Below are positions 1-9,183 of a DNA stretch of 64,000 bases, piece by piece. Position 1 is the first letter of the stretch; the number at the start of each line of letters is the position of its first letter. The position numbers were made by a program, and so were the translations under genes. Where the stretch lies: positions 62,001 to 126,000 of the forward strand of contig NZ_JAAQRO010000023.1 in the NCBI RefSeq assembly GCF_012070565.1, written 5' to 3'. This DNA is from Anaerosporobacter faecicola (GTDB lineage Bacteria; Bacillota; Clostridia; Lachnospirales; Lachnospiraceae). The notes under the pieces are model-generated. The model did no database searches, had not been told where the DNA came from, and saw nothing but the letters and a program-made list of their open reading frames with translations.

Positions 1-597
1 TGTCTCTTTTCCAGGTAAAACCGATTTATTCTCAATCTCCGTCACATATTCCATGTCAGGCATATAGTATTTTAATTCTGTCATGGTCAATGGTAAGTTC
101 TCCTTACGCATAGTTGCAAACAGCCGAATGCACTGATCCATATTGTTATCGTAAGCTGCTTGGACAAATGCCCATAACAGTTGAAGGATTTCATTAGGAA
201 TACAGAATAAATTACGGTAATATTCAATCGAATCTTTTTCTTCCTTGCTTAACGCATCTTTTCGCAGGCTTACATTAATCAAATCCATAATAAACAGGTA
301 TTGTTTCAGACGATCTGCTACATTCCATAGTACGTGGTCGGCAACCCGTACTTCTTCTGTAGCAACTCTTATGATCTTCGCAATCTGCTTTGGGTCAAGA
401 CCAAGTCCTTTTACCATCAGCCGGCCTAATTCATAGTTATTCAATGTATTACTATCTTTGTTCAAGGTAGCATGAGAAAACACTCCTTCACAATATGCTA
501 TCTTTTGTTCCATTGTTTCTAAGAACAATGGGTGTTTAGGAGACATCCATGATTTCTTCTTCCTGTTGAATTTGGTCAATAAATCTGTCTGTTTCAT
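1..597 (-). CDS. Helical-domain protein, paralog of the downstream-numbered neighbour (3' end outside window)
   Basis: The frame is open from an ATG at 597 to the left edge of the window, giving 199 N-terminal residues without a stop. The start overlaps the stop of the 594-1841 gene in an ATGA junction, so the two are translationally coupled. The protein is predicted to be all-helical and soluble, with no signal peptide. It aligns by eye with the N-terminal half of its neighbour: a basic start (KFNRKKK versus LKKKN), an HP and a YC at matching positions, KQY, the shared SKEEKD motif, and LKYYMPD versus LKYICKD. The helix pattern is loosely like TerB domains, but that is inference. In the neighbour a beta-helix follows this domain, so one may follow here beyond the edge. 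Function is unknown. Confidence 0.75.
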   Translation of the reverse strand, partial: MKQTDLLTKFNRKKKSWMSPKHPLFLETMEQKIAYCEGVFSHATLNKDSNTLNNYELGRLMVKGLGLDPKQIAKIIRVATEEVRVADHVLWNVADRLKQYLFIMDLINVSLRKDALSKEEKDSIEYYRNLFCIPNEILQLLWAFVQAAYDNNMDQCIRLFATMRKENLPLTMTELKYYMPDMEYVTEIENKSVLPGKET

Positions 598-1841
598 GGG
601 CGTTCCTCCTCACATGCATTAAATACGATACTGTCTTCTGGTTCACATCGTTCATATTCACACCGGTAAACTCTCTGCCCATATTTCATATATGCAAAAT
701 AGATTGCTCCTCCAAGGTATTTACCACTACAGTTGGTGAAACGGCTGTTAGTTATGCTGGAATTTGATAATGCATTGGAATAGATTGCTCCTCCATGTTC
801 CTCCATACAATGAAAGAACTCACAATCATCAACTTCCAATCGCCCTAACTCTTTCACGCGTATACCACCTACCATGCAGTCTGCAAACGTCGTTCCATTG
901 AGAATCAAAGAATTCCCTGTAAAACGTATTGCAGGAGCTAATTGCGTATTGGTAATTACTGCATTATTAATCGTCAAACAACCTCTGTTTTGTACAAATG
1001 CACCACACTTAAAGTTACAATTCAAATCTAATGTATTCACATCAGCATGTGCTGTATTACTTATATGAAACAAGGTATCACTGTTACAATCCTCTACTGT
1101 CATACGAACGGTATCAATCACAATTCTTCCACCATCAACCATAATACTACCATTGATTTTAATCTCACAGTTTTTCAAGATCAATACCGCACCATTCGTT
1201 ACAGCTACCTGTCCATGAATACGAGACGGTTTATCAATAATAAATTTTTCACCAGCATTTAGAATCAAATTATCATAGGTATCTTCAATTAAGATATCCT
1301 TACAGATATATTTTAATAAATTATAACTAATTGAATAGCCATCTTTGATAAACTGCTGGTATAATTCTACTGCCTTTTTCGTATCCTTATGAAAAGCTGC
1401 TTCGTTATATCGAACAAAGAAGTCCTTTTCTTCTTTAGAAAATTTAAAGATTGCAAAATAATTACGACATATTTCTTTGGCAAATTCTTCAGACCATAAT
1501 GAATAATTGCTTAACCTTAAAAGATCAGAGGTAAAGGTGTACTGTTTTTCCTTGGTATCAAGAATTTCAAATACATCATTAATCTTGTAGTCAAAATTGT
1601 TATTCATATCTTCTACAATCTTCCCTGCATAAGAAGATGGGAGTTTAATATACGTAAGAATTTTCTGATATTCATCAAGCAATTCTTTCATACTCTTTAC
1701 ATTTCCATATGCCAGCACACCTAATCCAAAACAATAATTATACTTAAAGGTATTATCCTTATAGGCAAATGGGTGAATAATCTCATCGGAATCGAAACCA
1801 TTGTTTTTCTTTTTTAAATATTCTAATATATCCATACTCAT
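594..1841 (-). CDS. Cytoplasmic protein with N-terminal helical domain and C-terminal right-handed beta-helix
   Basis: 415 residues with no signal peptide or membrane segment. Residues 1-185 are helical and match the neighbouring 1-597 product. From about residue 190 the sequence turns into short repeating beta-strands rich in N, G, I and V (LILKNCEIKINGSI, GGRIVIDTVRMTVEDC, RLEVDDCEFFHC, SSITNSRFTNC), which is the pattern of a pectate-lyase-like parallel beta-helix. No catalytic aspartate set could be assigned. Several turns end in Cys. The start ATG follows AAGGATGCG. It is the upstream gene of a coupled pair. Proteins of this build are common and uncharacterised in clostridia; a scaffold or binding role is more likely than polysaccharide cleavage because the protein appears to stay inside the cell. 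Confidence 0.75.
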   Translation of the reverse strand: MSMDILEYLKKKNNGFDSDEIIHPFAYKDNTFKYNYCFGLGVLAYGNVKSMKELLDEYQKILTYIKLPSSYAGKIVEDMNNNFDYKINDVFEILDTKEKQYTFTSDLLRLSNYSLWSEEFAKEICRNYFAIFKFSKEEKDFFVRYNEAAFHKDTKKAVELYQQFIKDGYSISYNLLKYICKDILIEDTYDNLILNAGEKFIIDKPSRIHGQVAVTNGAVLILKNCEIKINGSIMVDGGRIVIDTVRMTVEDCNSDTLFHISNTAHADVNTLDLNCNFKCGAFVQNRGCLTINNAVITNTQLAPAIRFTGNSLILNGTTFADCMVGGIRVKELGRLEVDDCEFFHCMEEHGGAIYSNALSNSSITNSRFTNCSGKYLGGAIYFAYMKYGQRVYRCEYERCEPEDSIVFNACEEERP

Positions 1842-2080
1842 CGCATCCTTGCTTTCATGAACTTAAGGCCTATTCCGTTAAGAACAAACTCCTATACTAT
1901 ATACATCGGCAATTTTTACGAATTTACTTAACAAAAGTAAAGTATGCAACCAATTTTCTTTACAAACCGTTCACATATTCTTCAATTCCTCTCCATACTT
2001 TTTACACATTTAACTGGTATTCTATATACATGAAAGGAACAATAACCATTTTTTATAGATGAATTTTTATAGATGATTTT

Positions 2081-3406
2081 TCATAATTCCTCCCTTGGAA
2101 GACTACCAGACTCGCAAGATGGTAGTCTTTTTTTCATTGCCTTTTGTGGTTGAAAAGTGATGGTCTTAGTCGGTCCACCAGTTCTTCGAATCAGTTCATC
2201 TTGCCCGATTACCTTTACAAGATTTGCAATTTGTCGACCAAATATCTCATCATTACAATAGTAGATCACTGTTTTTACGTTATCATTTAACAACAGATCT
2301 CGTATAATATCCCCATCGGTAAGATCGAGAGAATGACCAAAGATATATAAGTAATGCTGCTGGGTAAAAGCAGACACAGGAACACGAAAGCCTAGTCCAT
2401 GATCCTGTTCTCTGTTACTACGTTCAATTTCTTCTTCATACCGTTTTCGGATAGTTCCTACCCAGTTACGATATTTGTTTCCGGTCCTCTTTCGAATCCT
2501 TTGATAATATTTTTTGAATGTGATAAACGCAATATCACTATTCTTTCTCTCTTCAGGAAGATATTCATCAATTCCAAGTACCATGTTATTGGTTTGTAGT
2601 GTATGGGTTAGTTCTGCTTTCCCATGTATGTAATCATATTCTACTTTCCCATGTTCATAGATCTTCTTATAGGTATCCGTATAATTAAATGTAAGGATTT
2701 TATTAGGTTTAATTCCTAAAATATCTGGTGACTGTATGGAACTCTCCAGTTTTTGTACATAATTTGCCAAATAGATTTCTAAGCAACGTGTTAAGCGATT
2801 TAGATCATCATATAACATATAAATCAGTTTAGAAAACGTAATCTTCTTTTTCAGTGTTCCAGAGTAATCGCCATGATCCAATGTCCATGCATGATCTGGA
2901 TTATCATTGGTAAACCGATTTCGTAAGAATACATTCGTTAATGTCTCTACTTCTTTTTCCTCGTTTCCACTCATATCCGCATCCACAGATTGAATCACAT
3001 GACTAATCTCACTTTCAAAATCGATCCAATTTTCTTTCTCATACATTGGCACCTGAATAAAATAGGCAATCCATGTATTGTTCTTGGCATTCTCCAGTAA
3101 AAAGCGATTTCGTTCCATAATGTCTTGTTCTGTTCTAGAATCACAAAAGTTCTTCACCAATTCGTCCCGCAAACAATCTCTATACTCTTCGATACATTGG
3201 ACGGTATCTTCATTTGGCTGATTCAATTGATTTTTGAGTGTTTCACATAATCGATCTGTAAAACGTTGTATACACTTTACTTTACTGGCATTGTCTTTGT
3301 GTTTCCCGATTTTTCTGACAACACACATAAAATCTAGAAAATTCTTGTAGGTCGTAGGCAGACCATGTGCCAGATCAAAACCATTCCCTAAAACAAGTAT
3401 CGTCAT
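2081..3406 (-). CDS. AbiH-type abortive phage infection protein
   Basis: 441 residues. The N-terminus has the hallmark of the AbiH family (Pfam AbiH), a beta-strand followed by GNGFDLAHGLPT (residues 4-18). Other conserved pieces are ILTFNYTDTY, a YIHGKAE segment and the C-terminal IFGHSLDLTDGD. The order GNGFD, FNYT, HG, GHSLD resembles a SIR2-like nucleotide-binding fold, which is inference. AbiH of Lactococcus causes abortive infection by an unresolved mechanism. The start at 3406 is chosen because AAAGGAG lies 6 bases upstream; an in-frame ATG at 3436 lacks a ribosome site. It sits alone between the pilus operon and the beta-helix pair. No toxin or methylase partner is visible. Confidence 0.88.
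   Translation of the reverse strand: MTILVLGNGFDLAHGLPTTYKNFLDFMCVVRKIGKHKDNASKVKCIQRFTDRLCETLKNQLNQPNEDTVQCIEEYRDCLRDELVKNFCDSRTEQDIMERNRFLLENAKNNTWIAYFIQVPMYEKENWIDFESEISHVIQSVDADMSGNEEKEVETLTNVFLRNRFTNDNPDHAWTLDHGDYSGTLKKKITFSKLIYMLYDDLNRLTRCLEIYLANYVQKLESSIQSPDILGIKPNKILTFNYTDTYKKIYEHGKVEYDYIHGKAELTHTLQTNNMVLGIDEYLPEERKNSDIAFITFKKYYQRIRKRTGNKYRNWVGTIRKRYEEEIERSNREQDHGLGFRVPVSAFTQQHYLYIFGHSLDLTDGDIIRDLLLNDNVKTVIYYCNDEIFGRQIANLVKVIGQDELIRRTGGPTKTITFQPQKAMKKRLPSCESGSLPREEL
2099..2134 (+). terminator. Plus-strand intrinsic terminator inside the 3' end of the AbiH gene
   Basis: A perfect 10-bp stem (AAGACTACCA / TGGTAGTCTT) with an 11-nt loop is followed by a T-run on the plus strand. It lies inside the last codons of the minus-strand AbiH gene, so it would stop transcripts running against that gene. 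It has no T-run in the minus direction. Confidence 0.55.
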
Positions 3407-3473
3407 TGTTTTCTCCTTTGTTTTTATATGATTCATTTACTATTAGTATAGCACAGTGAATCCTTTTTCTCCA

Positions 3474-4388
3474 TCACTTTCCCTTCTCCTTATAGAGCCT
3501 TGCTCCTCCCAGTGCCACCTTATTATAATACCCCAATGTGGAATTCCCATATGGATACCCCTGAAACAGCACAATCATACTAATGTCATTAACCGTACGA
3601 TACCATTCCTCATTCGGAATAACAGGAAGTTGAAATTGATATTGTATTCCATACTTTTTCGCTATTCGATTATGTTGTTCAATGGAACGGCTGAATTCTT
3701 CTGTAATGCACTGTATAATAACAAGCCGTCGTTCCTGATCAAATGCCTCCCTGCTCTCAGGAAGAATTTCTGGATACATTCCTACCAAATCATTATATAC
3801 ACCTTCTTCTACTTCCATTGTACTTAGGTTTTGAATTCGAATATAATCCGATAAGGTATATTGAATAGCAAACCCCTTTCGTTCTTTATAAAAGAGATAC
3901 TTTTTACTGATCTCCATGCTTGTATTCCATACACTTTGATTCTCCCATAATAACGGCTGATCTTCCAACATTGTTGAACTTATTACTGGAGGAATATTTA
4001 CTACAGAAGTGCCACCTATTGAATCATTTATTGAAGATTCCTCAATCTTTTGGTTCATAAGATATACTCCATCATCTACAACATAGGCAATCACAGGTGT
4101 ATATTGAAGTAGCATACTCTCCGTTAAACTCTCTGGACTTGCGCCCAAATTCCATGATAGGTATCGAAAGAATGAGTGGGTAATCTCCGCATAGTCGATC
4201 GTTGTTCTTTCTCCCATGTCACAGTCAACCACTTCCAATAGTGCATCAGAAACTGCATTATCTAATGCATTGTTATAACGGTTTTGTGCCCTGGATATTG
4301 CTGTGAGTGCAGCTATTTTTTCATTGATTACAAGTGCGACAATCAGAAAAATTGCCGTGAAAACCAAACTAAGGTTCATATGCTTCAT
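3474..4388 (-). CDS. Tad-locus protein with N-terminal membrane anchor (pseudopilin or pilus-associated)
   Basis: 304 residues; a single hydrophobic segment at residues 5-24 (LSLVFTAIFLIVALVI) is followed by a long extracytoplasmic-type domain. This is the build of TadE/TadG-like or pilus-tip proteins, but I recognise no specific family. It is the last gene of the pilus operon. Its ATG overlaps the end of the 4369-4926 gene by 20 bases, so translation is probably coupled. The next minus-strand gene (AbiH) starts 67 bases further on and has its own ribosome site. Function is assigned only from position and membrane topology. Confidence 0.6.
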   Translation of the reverse strand: MKHMNLSLVFTAIFLIVALVINEKIAALTAISRAQNRYNNALDNAVSDALLEVVDCDMGERTTIDYAEITHSFFRYLSWNLGASPESLTESMLLQYTPVIAYVVDDGVYLMNQKIEESSINDSIGGTSVVNIPPVISSTMLEDQPLLWENQSVWNTSMEISKKYLFYKERKGFAIQYTLSDYIRIQNLSTMEVEEGVYNDLVGMYPEILPESREAFDQERRLVIIQCITEEFSRSIEQHNRIAKKYGIQYQFQLPVIPNEEWYRTVNDISMIVLFQGYPYGNSTLGYYNKVALGGARLYKEKGK

Positions 4389-4926
4389 CTCGTATCATCC
4401 CTCCGTATATTGCAACATATTGTTCCTGTAGTGGATTTGTTCCTAGCACCATTTCTTGCATCCGCTGTGCAAGGGACTTTGTTTTTTCCTTAACCTTCAC
4501 AGTAATATAATCCCCTTGATGAAAAGGATAAAACTTCTCTTCTGTTTCATAAAGAACAGTAAGCAAATCCTCTGTATAAAAGCAATGATACTGTTTCATG
4601 AACGTCGACATCTGCTGGGAATATGGTACTTCTTCCCATTCATCTTCTTCAAGCATCTCTCCATTGTTCAAAACATACTGCAAATGATACTGGGTTATCT
4701 CGATCTCATATCGTTGCGCTCCCATTTGTATGTTCTTTTGGTATTCTTCATACATTTGCCTCGTTACATAGCCAAGGTTGCGAATTGAATCAACGAAATA
4801 GGTTGTCTGCATAGTAATGTGTTGTTGCATGAGTAGATCTTGTTTCTGTGCTACATATTGTATGGGACAGAGAAATAATAAGAGCACTGCAACAAAAATT
4901 GCAACTATTTTTCCAAATGCATTCAT
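4369..4926 (-). CDS. Pseudopilin-like Tad-locus protein
   Basis: 185 residues with a hydrophobic N-terminal helix (residues 6-23, VAIFVAVLLLFLCPI) directly after a short MNAFGK start, then a soluble domain beginning with a helical stretch (QKQDLLMQQHITMQ). This resembles TadE-type pseudopilins in overall build. GGAGGAATGAG precedes the ATG, and the start overlaps the stop of the 78-aa gene upstream (ATGAG junction). No prepilin peptidase gene is present in the locus, so processing would need an enzyme encoded elsewhere, or these proteins stay unprocessed. Confidence 0.6.
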   Translation of the reverse strand: MNAFGKIVAIFVAVLLLFLCPIQYVAQKQDLLMQQHITMQTTYFVDSIRNLGYVTRQMYEEYQKNIQMGAQRYEIEITQYHLQYVLNNGEMLEEDEWEEVPYSQQMSTFMKQYHCFYTEDLLTVLYETEEKFYPFHQGDYITVKVKEKTKSLAQRMQEMVLGTNPLQEQYVAIYGGMIRDEAYEP

Positions 4927-5159
4927 CTCATTCCTCCGTCGTTTGGATAAATTGCATGTTGTTCATAGAGCTGTTGTTTAACACAGGTAATTTCTTGATT
5001 CATCAAATGATTGAACCAGATTAATCCCGATAAAGCCAAACAAAAGACCACAACTGCAGCCGTACTCATAATCACCTCTTTGCTATTTTCCATATATGTC
5101 AGGTACCCTTCTTTCATATTTTGATGAGAATGTTCAGAGTCAATGTTGAAACAGAACAT
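4923..5159 (-). CDS. Small single-span membrane protein of the Tad locus
   Basis: 78 residues if translation starts at the ATG at 5159, which has AGAGG 4 bases upstream; a TTG at 5174 has no ribosome site. The hydrophobic helix is at about residues 30-50 (STAAVVVFCLALSGLIWF). A later ATG (MENSKEV) just before the helix would give the short Flp-pilin-like layout of a brief polar leader followed by a helix, so the product could be the Flp-type pilin. The protein ends a few bases before the pseudopilin gene. Confidence 0.55.
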   Translation of the reverse strand: MFCFNIDSEHSHQNMKEGYLTYMENSKEVIMSTAAVVVFCLALSGLIWFNHLMNQEITCVKQQLYEQHAIYPNDGGMR

Positions 5160-5181
5160 ATTGCCTCTGAACAACTTGCTA

Positions 5182-5634
5182 TTAATTCACTTGTGTAAAA
5201 GTAATGCCAATAATGGTATAGTTCACATCCCGCACAATACTTCCTAAAAATTGTGCATTAGGATTGATATATGCAGTACTCAGTGTATTCTGTGCTGACT
5301 TAACCGATGCACTGCTTGTCCCAATTACCTCCGTCTGCTTATCATCTAGGACATTATCATAGTATATTGAACTCTTTTTTGTATTTACCATAATCGCAAT
5401 GTCTCCGTTTTTAAATTTGTTGATCACATTGACAACTTCACTTCCCGAAACATTTAACCCATCATACATAACTTTATCACTTTCATTGAATTCTGCATTT
5501 AGTTTTGAGATTTGCCCTGCTCCACTGGCTGCTGTATCCCTTGCCTCTCTCGAGATGTAAAAACCTAATGATATTACAATGCAGGTAATAATGGTACCTG
5601 CTGCTAAAATTAAACCTTTTAAACTATTATCCAT
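5182..5634 (-). CDS. Pilin-like Tad-locus protein
   Basis: 150 residues: MDNSLKG, then a hydrophobic helix at residues 8-28 (LILAAGTIITCIVISLGFYI), then an extracytoplasmic domain rich in N, S, T and V. Short polar leader, helix and globular domain match type IV pilin-like subunits, but no canonical type III cleavage motif is obvious. The ATG follows AGAAAGGAAATGAAAG. It sits directly after the fused TadB-TadC gene in the operon, the usual place for a structural subunit. Confidence 0.6.
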   Translation of the reverse strand: MDNSLKGLILAAGTIITCIVISLGFYISREARDTAASGAGQISKLNAEFNESDKVMYDGLNVSGSEVVNVINKFKNGDIAIMVNTKKSSIYYDNVLDDKQTEVIGTSSASVKSAQNTLSTAYINPNAQFLGSIVRDVNYTIIGITFTQVN

Positions 5635-5675
5635 CTTTCATTTCCTTTCTATAATATGTGTCTATAATCCATTTC

Positions 5676-7439
5676 CTACGTTATACTCTGCATTTGCGAT
5701 ACATAACTTAAAAATTGCGTAATACTTTCTAATACAAATGGAATAATCAAATATCCTCCAATAACCATTCCTAATGGAAAAAATGATACAAATTGTCCAA
5801 CAGCTCCACGATCATCGGTATTAATTTCATTGTCCTGTTTTCTTTTCTCAATGGTATAGGCATAATCTGCCGGAAGTTCTTCGAACGCTTGATATATCCC
5901 AATCCGATCACTAACTTCTAGATTTTTGATTAATTGTCGAAACGGAATGTATGTCATCGTTTCATAAAGCTCCTCCAAAGCTTTTTCCTGATCCTGTACG
6001 TATTGTTCTGAGCAGTCTAGAAGTGCTTGTTGAAATAAGTTACTGCCATAACATAGCCATTCTAACATTATCTCAATTGTCATCTTAGGAATCGGTGTAA
6101 GCATGATCAAAATAGCCTGTAAGGACATTGTTTCCTCCTCCAGATCTCGATTCTTACATCCCGCTTTAATCGTTAATAGCAAATTCGGAATCCAGTATAC
6201 CAAGATTGGCACGATGATACACCCCAACACCAATGGAATGCATTGTATATCACTTCCTCGCAATGTAATTTCATCTTGGAGCAGCGTAATTGGTTGAATG
6301 GTATATTCCAAAAGATTCTCTCGGACAATCAACGTTACACTTAACCAAACCATTGCAAGCCAAGCACTTAATCCACATAACATCTTAAGTAATAAAAAAG
6401 TTACTACATTATAGGATGAAGATACAATTTGTAACTTACGATGAATGGCTTCCCAAACATTTTCTCGCTTATGTATCACATGTAAAAGAAAATGTTGTAT
6501 GCTTTTTCTTTTACTGATAGCTTCTAAACAGGGATGAAACCCTTTTACTAAAATTTTTGGTTCTAAGAGATAGCGGTTAATCTCCAAAACCATAACTGTG
6601 ACAAAACAGATCAAACATTTCATTAAGATTCCATAACTTCCATCATAATAGCGGATCAATTCTGGTAAATTCCAAACACTCCAATTTCGAATAAAATCTA
6701 AAAAGAATACAGGAAACACCGTAACAAATAATACACCGCTAAAACGATGGGCTAAACGCTTACGATATAACAATTCATTATGAATCTCATCTTTCATGTG
6801 TCCAATATTTTTCAAAAAGGAGGAACCTCCAGAGACGTATGTATCTCCATAAGTCATACATGATTTACATAGTATAAAAAATGTTAGTAAATAAGAAATA
6901 GACACGTTTTCCTTATACTGTTGAAGTTCCTCCTGTTCTTCCCATTCCAATGCTTCATATAATTGTCTGATATGACTACCGATTGCATGATTCGAATCCC
7001 ACAAGGATTCCTGCAATGCTTCCTCCACCATACCACAGTTTTGGTATTCATTTCTTACTACTACAAGATATTGCTCCAATTCCACTAACAATTGGTAATA
7101 TCGTTTTCTTATATATATAAATTGGTATATAGCATGTACGAGATAAATCCCAATTCCAATCATTATGATTCGTTCTAGTGTTGCATTCCATACGAAACAA
7201 GCAAGCAATAGGAACAAGATTTCGTATATACACTCTGTTCTAAGATACTTTATTGTACGATTACGTATCTGCTCTTCCTCACCAGGGGTATACCACTCCT
7301 GAATTCTTCTTGCTTTGTAAAGGAATCCAGAGAATATAGGGATTTGTTCTAGATAAGAATAGATTCCAAATAACCTGTTTTTTCGTCTCTCTTTCGTAAA
7401 TCGCATGCGATCTTGTTTATTTCTATAGCTCCTATTCAC
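5676..7439 (-). CDS. Fused TadB-TadC pilus assembly membrane protein
   Basis: 587 residues from a GTG start at 7439, chosen because GGAGG lies 7 bases upstream and the frame overlaps the tadA stop by 8 bases (GTGAATAG). Two halves are visible. Each has a soluble helical T2SF-type segment (residues about 105-220 and 430-545) flanked by hydrophobic spans (IYEILFLLLACFVW, FSGVLFVTVFPVFFLDF, LMKCLICFVTVMVL, ILVYWIPNLLLTI, PLGMVIGGYLIIPFVL). TadB and TadC are normally separate inner-membrane proteins of about 300 residues each that form the assembly platform under the TadA ATPase. Here both appear in one chain. The assignment rests on topology and gene order. Confidence 0.72.
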   Translation of the reverse strand: MNRSYRNKQDRMRFTKERRKNRLFGIYSYLEQIPIFSGFLYKARRIQEWYTPGEEEQIRNRTIKYLRTECIYEILFLLLACFVWNATLERIIMIGIGIYLVHAIYQFIYIRKRYYQLLVELEQYLVVVRNEYQNCGMVEEALQESLWDSNHAIGSHIRQLYEALEWEEQEELQQYKENVSISYLLTFFILCKSCMTYGDTYVSGGSSFLKNIGHMKDEIHNELLYRKRLAHRFSGVLFVTVFPVFFLDFIRNWSVWNLPELIRYYDGSYGILMKCLICFVTVMVLEINRYLLEPKILVKGFHPCLEAISKRKSIQHFLLHVIHKRENVWEAIHRKLQIVSSSYNVVTFLLLKMLCGLSAWLAMVWLSVTLIVRENLLEYTIQPITLLQDEITLRGSDIQCIPLVLGCIIVPILVYWIPNLLLTIKAGCKNRDLEEETMSLQAILIMLTPIPKMTIEIMLEWLCYGSNLFQQALLDCSEQYVQDQEKALEELYETMTYIPFRQLIKNLEVSDRIGIYQAFEELPADYAYTIEKRKQDNEINTDDRGAVGQFVSFFPLGMVIGGYLIIPFVLESITQFLSYVSQMQSIT

Positions 7440-9183
7440 TAAGATTCCTCCATTCCAAGATATTTTGATGGAATTCTTCCTCTTCTTGTGTAGATAAATG
7501 TTTACTAATCTGGAGCAGTTCTTCCTCCCGTATGGCATGCTTAAACACATATTTTCCATGCTCATATACTACAAGATCTCTGGTTTCAAATTGTTGTTCT
7601 GTACTTGTATTCATTGTCATTGCATGATACGACGTATGAATTATCTGTTGTTTCACCGGTACGATCTGTGATATTCGTTCAATAAAACGATGCCCATCTA
7701 CATGTTTACTCATATGAACATCAAATTGTATAGCATCTACTGCTTGTCTAGTAGCTGCTACTTCATTATGAAAGCCTCCTTCTGTAAGCAAGGCATTGCG
7801 CATCCAATAGATTAAATCTCTCGTCGTTTTTGCATGATGTGTAAACAAAGTAAAAAGGGATGCAACTTGAGACATAGAAATCATCCAACTTGCAACACGT
7901 GCTGAAGCAACTTCGCCAAGTATGTTTACTGTACCATCTGTCTTCTTCCCGAAGTCTAATGCTTCCATTCCTCCAATCGAATCCGTTTCTTTAAAAGAGA
8001 CGATATTTCTTGTCGGATAGATTTTTCGTAAATGTAATTCAAATGAAAGCTCTTGTACACGTAGATTAAATGTAGGACGAATATACCGTATTAAGGACAT
8101 TAACAACGTTGTTTTTCCAGAACCTTGCTCTCCTGTTATTGCAACTACCTGGCAACCTTTCATTAGCCATTTTAATAATTGAATTGGAATCATACAGTTG
8201 TTATCCGTTATTAGAGTATGTAAATCCTTCTGTAACTCCTGATGAAATTTTCGTACAAACAACACCCAGCCTTCGCAAAAAGGTGGTCTGGCTACAGCAA
8301 TTCGAGAACCATCCATCATCTCATTTACTATATACCCACGAACTTCGGATAAGTGTCCTGGATTATTATATCGATAGATATTCTTGCATACTCGAATGAG
8401 TTCCTTCTCATTTTCAAAGCCGAGGAAAGAAAGATGAATCGATTTTCCCTTATAAAATAGCCAAATACTCTTGTAGGAGGCTGGAAGATCTTGAACCTCC
8501 TGTAAACGTTCCAATTCCATACCTGGGGTAATTCCAGAAACCCCAGCTGATATACCATCAATGGCTTGGTCTCGAATCTCATCGATTACGCCATTCCCAC
8601 GGTACCAGGAATAGATTCTTTGACTTACAATATGAAGCTTATCATAAAAATCAAGTTCGATATGTTTCTTTCTATAGATTGCATTAATCTGTTTCTCCGT
8701 AATTTCATAATAATATTCTCCCTCTTCATTGATACTTGGGTCATCAAGATGAAATTGATCAATCATAACAGAAAGTGCCTGCTTGTCATACTTTTGCGTA
8801 TAATGATAGAGCAATATGTCAAAGGTATCTCTTGCAGTACGTTCCTTGCTCTCAAAAGGAATCAATTGCTCAAGCTCTTCCTCCGTAAGACTATATTTGG
8901 TAAGAAGAATATCTGCGATATATTCCTTAATATACTTCTTAGCATACCAATCTCCAAACGTACAAGTTTTTAATGCTTGTCTCAGTTCTCTTCTTTTTAA
9001 ACGAAGCCTCTGTTGTTCTTCAACTGCCATAGAATGATCATACAGATGTTCTTGCAAAATTTGATGAAAGGTATTCTGAATCTCTATTTTTAAATCTTGC
9101 AAATTCATTTGTCTTTCTTGTTTTTTATACACTTGCAATGCTTTCTTTATATGAAACAGTCGTAGCACCTCCCTTATGGTCAT
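7432..9183 (-). CDS. tadA: TadA/CpaF-type secretion ATPase
   Basis: 583 residues. The C-terminal half is a VirB11/CpaF ATPase: Walker A GEQGSGKTT near residue 353, a Glu/Arg region around VQELSFELHL, a Walker B-like stretch NILGEVASARV and a His-containing segment LFTHHAKTTRDL. The N-terminal half is the usual helical CpaF domain. It would hydrolyse ATP at the cytoplasmic face to drive pilus subunit assembly. The start at 9183 overlaps the previous gene by 59 bases and has a weak TAGGAAT site; an ATG at 9111 is a less likely alternative. The sequence is divergent from well-known CpaF proteins around Walker B. Confidence 0.85.
   Translation of the reverse strand: MTIREVLRLFHIKKALQVYKKQERQMNLQDLKIEIQNTFHQILQEHLYDHSMAVEEQQRLRLKRRELRQALKTCTFGDWYAKKYIKEYIADILLTKYSLTEEELEQLIPFESKERTARDTFDILLYHYTQKYDKQALSVMIDQFHLDDPSINEEGEYYYEITEKQINAIYRKKHIELDFYDKLHIVSQRIYSWYRGNGVIDEIRDQAIDGISAGVSGITPGMELERLQEVQDLPASYKSIWLFYKGKSIHLSFLGFENEKELIRVCKNIYRYNNPGHLSEVRGYIVNEMMDGSRIAVARPPFCEGWVLFVRKFHQELQKDLHTLITDNNCMIPIQLLKWLMKGCQVVAITGEQGSGKTTLLMSLIRYIRPTFNLRVQELSFELHLRKIYPTRNIVSFKETDSIGGMEALDFGKKTDGTVNILGEVASARVASWMISMSQVASLFTLFTHHAKTTRDLIYWMRNALLTEGGFHNEVAATRQAVDAIQFDVHMSKHVDGHRFIERISQIVPVKQQIIHTSYHAMTMNTSTEQQFETRDLVVYEHGKYVFKHAIREEELLQISKHLSTQEEEEFHQNILEWRNLSE

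Noticed and set aside
3456-3827. 123-codon plus-strand frame opposite the Tad genes
   Set aside because: It lies antisense to the well-supported 3474-4388 gene, has no ribosome site and has a random, Cys/Ile-rich composition.
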